Shown here: positions 5,664-7,089 of the stretch, piece by piece | Numbering within the stretch: position 1 is the first letter of the stretch | Layout of the letters: each line of letters starts with the position of its first letter | Assembly (NCBI GenBank): GCA_022718015.1 | Contig: JAIHZV010000054.1 | Coordinates: 1 to 7,089, forward strand | Length of the DNA stretch: 7,089 nt | Direction: 5' to 3' | DNA from: Phascolarctobacterium sp. | GTDB lineage: Bacteria; Bacillota; Negativicutes; Acidaminococcales; Acidaminococcaceae | Notes under the pieces: model-generated | The model's database searches: none | Told to the model about the DNA's origin: nothing | The model's input: the letters and a program-made list of their open reading frames with translations, nothing else | Position numbers and translations under genes: made by a program

Positions 5664-6949
5664 CATTTACCTCCTGCCACACTCGCCTGCACGGAAAACG
5701 CCGTCGCGTCAGCCTGTCTCTGCACCTGCACAAGCTGCACAGAGCTATAACGGCTGCTACGCTGCAAGCTCTCCAATAGTCCGTCCAGCGCCTGCTCATC
5801 ACTCGCCACACCACGCACCGTTACAGCTGCGTTCTGCTTATTGCTTTCTATCTTCTTGCCTTGTATATCAGTATCATGCTGCTTCTCCTGCGCCTTCACT
5901 AGCGCATCAGCATTCTGCTTTTCCTGCGACGCTTTAAATTCCAGACGCGTCAGATATACGCCCTGCAAGCGCAATCCGCCCCACGCCTCCAGCTCCTTGC
6001 TCACGCCTGTCACCGCCTTACGCTGCTGCGCCTGCTGCTTTAAGGCCGCCAGACGCTGCTCCAGCTGCACGCTCTCCGCTCGCCGTTCATGCCAGACAGC
6101 ATAACGCTCAGCGTCCTGCTGCAACGATTGCAGCTCACCCTGCGCCAGATAGTGCGCAGCAAACGCATAGCCGAGCGCCACAACTGCCAAGAGCAGGCTG
6201 GCGCACGCGACACGCGGCAGCAGCGTTCGAGCGGTATCACGATAGTACTGCCAATCCACCGCCGTCGGCAGCGGGGGAAAAGCAAGCAGCTCCGCACCAG
6301 CAAACCACTGCTGTACTGCCCTTTCCACTCGTGCGTCAGCATCACCCTGCTTAACAGCCATCTCAGTATCAGCCTGCATAACCTCTTGTTCCAACAAAGC
6401 ACTTTGCCCCTGCTCACTTTTTTGCGCACTCTCCTGCTCCAGCACGCAGATAGCCTCCAGCTTCATGAGCAGCCTGCAACATAAATCGCCATAAAGCTTT
6501 TGCTGCGCATATGGCAGTGCATAAAGCTGCACCAGCTGCTGCTCTGCGTCCTGCTGCAAGCTGGTAGTCAGCTCTGCACCCTCGGACGCAGCAGCGCCTG
6601 CCATGGTTTTATAGCAATAGTTACACTCAGTAAAAAGCTGCTCTGCCTCCCACGCCAAGGTCTTGCGCAGCTGCTTTGCTGTCAGCGTCGGCAGTGTAAG
6701 CTGCTCAGACTGCAACCTGCCAGCGTCAAGCAGCAGCAGCGCAGGAACATTCTCCTCCACATCATGCTCCAGCAGACAGTCGCGCACGCACGCCTCCAGT
6801 GCCGCAGCAGTCTCATAAGGAAAGCTTTCCTCCAACTGCAATGCGCTCTGCCGATAGAGGGAAAGACGAACAGCCTCTCCCAATGCGATAACTAGCATCT
6901 GCTTATCAGCACGCCAACGTCGATAGATAGCTTGTTTTATTTTTAGCAT
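5663..6949 (-). CDS. GspL-like protein: reduced PilM-type cytoplasmic domain joined to PilN-type membrane and periplasmic part
   Basis: A 428-residue protein of a type IV pilus / type II secretion assembly platform. The cytoplasmic part (about 1-240) shows a PilM/GspL-type pattern: VPALLLLDAG (68-77), LTLPTLTAKQLRKTLAWEAEQL (84-105) and QQLVQLYALPYAQQ (137-150). It is too short for full PilM and I see no second ATPase lobe. A transmembrane helix follows at about 246-268, then a coiled coil (270-312). A PilN-like ferredoxin fold spans 328-425 (VYLTRLEF, then AAVTVRGVASDEQALDGLLE, then VQLVQVQR). A hydrophilic Gln/Lys-rich insertion of about 30 residues (341-373) interrupts that domain. I chose the ATG at 6949 because AAAGGAG lies 8 bases before it. 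An upstream in-frame ATG at 6982 lies inside the preceding gene and has no matching site. Gln, Ala and Leu are very frequent. Exact subfamily (pilMN fusion versus gspL) is uncertain. Confidence 0.78.
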   Translation of the reverse strand: MLKIKQAIYRRWRADKQMLVIALGEAVRLSLYRQSALQLEESFPYETAAALEACVRDCLLEHDVEENVPALLLLDAGRLQSEQLTLPTLTAKQLRKTLAWEAEQLFTECNYCYKTMAGAAASEGAELTTSLQQDAEQQLVQLYALPYAQQKLYGDLCCRLLMKLEAICVLEQESAQKSEQGQSALLEQEVMQADTEMAVKQGDADARVERAVQQWFAGAELLAFPPLPTAVDWQYYRDTARTLLPRVACASLLLAVVALGYAFAAHYLAQGELQSLQQDAERYAVWHERRAESVQLEQRLAALKQQAQQRKAVTGVSKELEAWGGLRLQGVYLTRLEFKASQEKQNADALVKAQEKQHDTDIQGKKIESNKQNAAVTVRGVASDEQALDGLLESLQRSSRYSSVQLVQVQRQADATAFSVQASVAGGK

Positions 6950-6963
6950 AATATGCACTCCTT

Positions 6964-7089
6964 TCACATCCCCCAATACCACTCCAATATCTCCCTACCC
7001 CAAAAATACGCCACAACAGCAGCAGCGCACAAGAACGGGCCGAAGGGTATCATCCTCCTTCTCTCGCCGCAGGCCAGCAGCATATCCAT
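6964..7089 (-). CDS. Prepilin peptidase, C-terminal end (runs off the right edge)
   Basis: The last 41 codons of a gene entering from beyond the right edge, ending in TGA at 6966-6964. The segment RRMIPFGPFLCAAAVVAYF resembles the conserved C-terminal (K/R)IPFGPFLA motif and last transmembrane helix of PilD/GspO-type prepilin peptidases. It is followed by a short tail, WGREILEWYWGM. These inner-membrane aspartic proteases cleave and N-methylate prepilins. The catalytic aspartates lie outside the window. The stop is 14 bases before the GspL-like ATG, whose ribosome binding site begins at once after the TGA, so the two genes are in one operon. Identification rests on a short fragment, but the motif and the neighbours agree. 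Confidence 0.8.
   Translation of the reverse strand: MDMLLACGERRRMIPFGPFLCAAAVVAYFWGREILEWYWGM

Noticed and set aside
5091..5750. A 219-codon plus-strand open frame across the higB scar and the GspM-like gene
   Set aside because: It is low-complexity Leu/Arg/Gln/His sequence antisense to a coherent membrane protein, and it crosses the promoter of the higA unit. No plausible ribosome binding site or domain.
6040..6429. Second minus-strand frame inside the GspL-like gene
   Set aside because: It overlaps the real gene in another frame, is Arg/Trp/Cys-rich, and lacks a ribosome binding site.
6949..6982. Upstream ATG (6982) as start of the GspL-like gene
   Set aside because: It lies within the end of the prepilin peptidase gene. 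The ATG at 6949 has an AAAGGAG site at good spacing, directly after the upstream stop.

Overview
The window reads like the genome of a diderm Firmicute, most probably one of the Negativicutes (inference). It encodes an outer-membrane TonB-dependent receptor, which requires an outer membrane. Its ribosome binding sites, however, are strong Firmicutes-style ones (AAAGGAG, AGGAGG), and its iron operon carries DtxR/IdeR-like operator sequences rather than an obvious Fur box. Every gene lies on the minus strand, so the window is read from right to left.

Right end (about 5184-7089): the tail of a type IV pilus / type II secretion-like operon. It holds the C-terminus of a prepilin peptidase, then a GspL-like protein that combines a reduced PilM-type cytoplasmic domain with a PilN-type membrane and periplasmic part, then a small PilO/GspM-like protein. 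The genes are tightly packed or overlapping. The last two would form the inner-membrane assembly platform.

Middle (about 4709-5173): a low-GC island with its own near-consensus promoter, a HigA-type antitoxin gene and a strong terminator. Where the HigB toxin should be there is only a 16-codon ORF. It joins the typical first residues of HigB (MIKSFLDRE) to its typical last residues (VEIVDYH). I read this as an in-frame deletion scar that leaves an orphan antitoxin.

Left part (1-4676): an iron or heme acquisition operon. A TTGACA-N17-GATAAT promoter is flanked by three DtxR-like boxes. It drives a periplasmic metal-chelate binding protein, a FecCD-type permease, a FecE-type ATPase, a ChaN-like heme-binding family protein and, after a 93-base gap that may hold a second promoter, a TonB-dependent receptor that runs off the left edge. 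Together they give outer-membrane uptake, periplasmic handling and inner-membrane import of an iron-containing ligand. The ChaN-like protein makes heme an attractive candidate, but the substrate cannot be fixed from sequence alone.

I saw no rRNA, tRNA, CRISPR array or insertion sequence.
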